From: Acetobacteraceae bacterium
GTDB lineage: Bacteria > Pseudomonadota > Alphaproteobacteria > Acetobacterales > Acetobacteraceae
NCBI GenBank assembly: GCA_947455205.1
Contig: CANGNF010000004.1
Location: forward strand, 1-64,000
DNA: 64,000 bases
Direction: 5' to 3'
Shown here: in pieces, positions 60,038-64,000 of the stretch
How positions within the stretch are numbered: the first letter of the stretch is position 1
Layout of the letters: each line of letters begins with the position of its first letter
Notes under the pieces: generated by a model
The model's database searches: none
What the model saw: only the letters and a program-made list of their open reading frames with translations
What the model was told of the DNA's origin: nothing
Position numbers and translations under genes: made by a program

Positions 60038-60382
60038 TCAGCCGCGCGGGCCCCAGCTGGTATCCGGCACGCTGCCGGCCCGGCGCATGGCCAGCGGTGC
60101 CGGGATCAGCCGCTTGCGGCCGCGGGTCACCAGCGCCATCACGCCCAGCACCACGGTGCCGAGCGGCCAGATGACCCAGAGCGAGAGGGTGGCGAAGGCG
60201 CCGAACATCCCGGCGCCCATCACCACCTCCGGGTCCTCGGCGCCGAGGAAGGGGGTGACGAAGGCGCAGGTGCCCAGCATCAGCACCAAGGTGATGCCCT
60301 GGAACGCCCAGAACAGCACCTTGCAGAAGCGACCGAAGGGCCCGCGGGCTTCGCGGACCTCCAGCATCAATGGGTCGGCCAT
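60038..60382 (-). CDS. Small membrane protein with three hydrophobic segments
   Basis: The 114-residue product has a polar start (MADPLMLEVREARGPFG), membrane segments at about 22-44 (VLFWAFQGITLVLMLGTCAF), 55-70 and 72-87 (VIWPLGTVVLGVMALV), and a basic tail. No family is recognised. ATG 60382 follows GGGGCCGCC after GAAGG. It lies between the oligopeptide transporter and the molybdenum hydroxylase genes on the same strand, so it may be the last gene of the transporter unit (19-base gap). It is not needed by known peptide importers. Confidence 0.72.
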   Translation of the reverse strand: MADPLMLEVREARGPFGRFCKVLFWAFQGITLVLMLGTCAFVTPFLGAEDPEVVMGAGMFGAFATLSLWVIWPLGTVVLGVMALVTRGRKRLIPAPLAMRRAGSVPDTSWGPRG

Positions 60383-60401
60383 GGCGGCCCCTTCGGCGGT
60401 T

Positions 60402-62416
<2,015 letters not shown>

Positions 62417-62421
62417 CGGTG

Positions 62422-63327
62422 TCAGAGCCTCTTGGCCATGCGGGGGTCGAGCGCGTCGCGCAGACCGTCGCCCAGCAGGTTGACCGCCAGCACCGTGAGG
62501 CTGAGGAAGACGGCCGGGAAGAACACGATGTAGGGCTTCACCTGCCAGAGCGCGCGGCCCTCGGCCATGATGTTGCCCCAGCTGGGGATGATCGGCGGCG
62601 TGCCGGCGCCGATGAAGCTCAGGATCGCCTCGGTGATCATGGCGGAGGCGCAGATGTAGGTGGCCTGCACCGTGATCGGCGCCAGCGTGTTGGGCAGGAT
62701 GTGGCGCCAGATGATGGTCGGCGTGCGGGTGCCGCAGGCCACCGCCGCATCGACATAGGGCTGCTCGCGCAGGCTCAGCACCACGCCGCGCACCAGGCGG
62801 GAGACGCGGGGGATCTCCGCGATGGTGATGGCGATGATGACGTTCTGCACGCTGCCGCGGGTCAGCGCCATCAGCGCGATGGCCAGCAGGATCGGCGGGA
62901 TGCTCATCATGCCGTCCATGACGCGCATGACCAGCGCATCCGCCCAGCGCACGAAGCCGGAGCAGAGGCCGATGGTAAGCCCGATGATGCTGGACAGCAG
63001 CGCCACCGAGAAGCCGACCAGCATGGAGACGCGGGCGCCGTAGAGCACGCGGGAATAGACGTCGCGGCCCAGCATGTCGGTGCCGAACCAGTACATGGCC
63101 GAAGGTTCCCGCGTGCGCCGGGCCGGGGCCAGCGCGGTGGGGTCCACCGTCCAAAGGTAGGGCGCGAAGACCGCGATGCACAGCATGGTCAGCAGCAGGA
63201 AGCCGCCGAAGGCCATGATCGGGTTCTTGCGGATGTAGCCGATCAGGCCGCGGCGCGGCTTGAAGGGCGGCAGCACATCCGGCAGCGGCGCGGCGATGGC
63301 CGGCGTTGGGAGAGTGGCGGTGCTCAA
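62422..63327 (-). CDS. Oligopeptide ABC transporter permease (DppC type, TTG start)
   Basis: The 301-residue permease has an N-terminal cytoplasmic tail ([21 protein letters not shown]), a first helix near 35-55, and the DppC hallmark [20 protein letters not shown]. The EAA-type loop region [21 protein letters not shown] is also present. It begins at TTG 63327, overlapping the stop of the upstream permease gene (TTGA). The terminal [11 protein letters not shown] is typical. It forms a heterodimer with the DppB-type product. Confidence 0.94.
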   Translation of the reverse strand: MSTATLPTPAIAAPLPDVLPPFKPRRGLIGYIRKNPIMAFGGFLLLTMLCIAVFAPYLWTVDPTALAPARRTREPSAMYWFGTDMLGRDVYSRVLYGARVSMLVGFSVALLSSIIGLTIGLCSGFVRWADALVMRVMDGMMSIPPILLAIALMALTRGSVQNVIIAITIAEIPRVSRLVRGVVLSLREQPYVDAAVACGTRTPTIIWRHILPNTLAPITVQATYICASAMITEAILSFIGAGTPPIIPSWGNIMAEGRALWQVKPYIVFFPAVFLSLTVLAVNLLGDGLRDALDPRMAKRL

Positions 63328-64000
63328 TACCGGATCCTCGGGTCGAACAGGGTGTAGAGCAGGTCGATCAACAGGTTCACCAGCACGTAGACGAAGCTGA
63401 ACAGCAGCACGACGCCCTGGATGACCGGGTAGTCGCGGCGCAGGATGGCATCCACCGTCAGCCGGCCGAGACCTGGAATGGCGAAGACGCTTTCGGTCAC
63501 CACGGCGCCGCCGATCAGCAACGCCATGCCGATGCCGATGACCGTGACGATGGGCACCGCGGCGTTCTTCAGCGCGTGCAGGAACAGGATGCTGCGCTGG
63601 CCGACGCCCTTGGCCTTGGCGGTGCGGATGTAGTCCTGCTGCAGCACTTCAAGCATGGTCGCGCGGGTGATGCGGGCGATCAGCGCGATGTAGACGCCGC
63701 CGAGCGCGATGGAGGGCAGCACCAGGTTCTCCAGCCAGGGGAACAGGCCTTCCTTGAAGGCGGTGTAGCCCTGCACCGGCAGCCAATCCAGCTCCAGCGC
63801 GAAGATGTAGGCCAGCACGTAGCCGACCACGAAGACCGGCACCGAGAAGCCGAGCACCGCGAAGCCCATGACGCAGCGGTCGATCCAGGTGCCATGCTTC
63901 CACGCGGCAATGACGCCCATGGGCACGGCGATGGAGACCGCCAGGATCAGCGTCAGCACCATCAGCGACAGCGTCGGCTCGATGCGCTGCTTGATCATGG
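63324..64000 (-). CDS. Oligopeptide ABC transporter permease (DppB type), 5' end outside the window
   Basis: About 225 residues of a DppB-type permease are present. The C-terminal part shows helices and the EAA loop ([20 protein letters not shown], then [19 protein letters not shown]) and ends [12 protein letters not shown]. Full-length members have roughly 305-340 residues, so 80-110 N-terminal residues lie beyond base 64000. The Met near 63998 is internal, not the start. A binding protein for the system would be expected further upstream, outside the window. Confidence 0.93.
   Translation of the reverse strand, partial: MIKQRIEPTLSLMVLTLILAVSIAVPMGVIAAWKHGTWIDRCVMGFAVLGFSVPVFVVGYVLAYIFALELDWLPVQGYTAFKEGLFPWLENLVLPSIALGGVYIALIARITRATMLEVLQQDYIRTAKAKGVGQRSILFLHALKNAAVPIVTVIGIGMALLIGGAVVTESVFAIPGLGRLTVDAILRRDYPVIQGVVLLFSFVYVLVNLLIDLLYTLFDPRIRY

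Overview
The window is about 70% GC, densely packed and without tRNA, rRNA or insertion sequences. Its gene content suggests an alphaproteobacterium, most likely of the Acetobacteraceae (Roseomonas-like). The grounds are the base composition, the many orphan solute-binding proteins (three of the tripartite-tricarboxylate 'Bug' type, one TRAP, three ABC), and families common in that group such as DUF1194, DUF3253, HWE kinases and OmpA proteins. This assignment is inference. No gene looks recently transferred, and no recognisable DNA-binding transcription regulator is present anywhere in the 64 kb.

Layout: (1) 0-3.7 kb has the end of an unknown gene, an orphan membrane HWE sensor kinase and a DUF938 methyltransferase. 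(2) 3.8-9.6 kb is a polyamine/opine-type ABC operon (permease, ATPase, three tandem paralogous binding proteins, second permease) joined by 1-4 nt stop/start overlaps. (3) 9.6-14.1 kb has an M24-fold hydrolase with degenerate metal ligands, divergent from a YdiJ-like FAD/Fe-S oxidoreductase. (4) 14.2-22.6 kb has two OmpA proteins, a glutathione transferase, a DUF1194 von Willebrand-type protein, an EAL phosphodiesterase, a DUF3253/DUF1499 pair, a BacA-like ABC exporter and two tiny proteins. (5) 22.7-28.8 kb, minus strand, has RecQ, a DUF3859 protein, an OmpA lipoprotein, and a suggestive trio: a PqqD-like small protein, a radical SAM enzyme and a TPR plus tubulin-tyrosine-ligase-like ATP-grasp protein.

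(6) 29-38.6 kb has arsC, cydDC with a GNAT gene, a polysaccharide deacetylase/lipocalin/zinc alcohol dehydrogenase run, a NodS-like methyltransferase and a TRAP binding protein. (7) 38.7-56 kb is catabolic and accessory: GNAT/SDR pair, thioesterase, three Bug-type binding proteins, a flavin monooxygenase with a hotdog partner, two FAD amine/amino-acid oxidoreductases, an Asp/Glu racemase-like enzyme, a double cold-shock protein, a GH1 glycosidase and a serine hydrolase. (8) 56-60 kb encodes a form-II CO-dehydrogenase-like molybdenum hydroxylase. (9) 60.4-64 kb encodes an oligopeptide ABC transporter whose first permease runs off the window.

The most unusual signals are short tandem repeats built from gene ends. 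All three Bug-type genes are followed by extra copies of their last codons (four 33-bp units at 54,848-54,979; 27-30 bp units at 41,651-41,758; a decayed set at 46,487-46,573). The start of the racemase-like gene is preceded by a 26-bp unit in three copies. These create a chain of three nine-codon reading frames linked by GTGA overlaps and all ending in Glu-Cys-Arg-Ala. The radical SAM/ATP-grasp/PqqD-like trio is the best candidate for an undescribed enzyme system.
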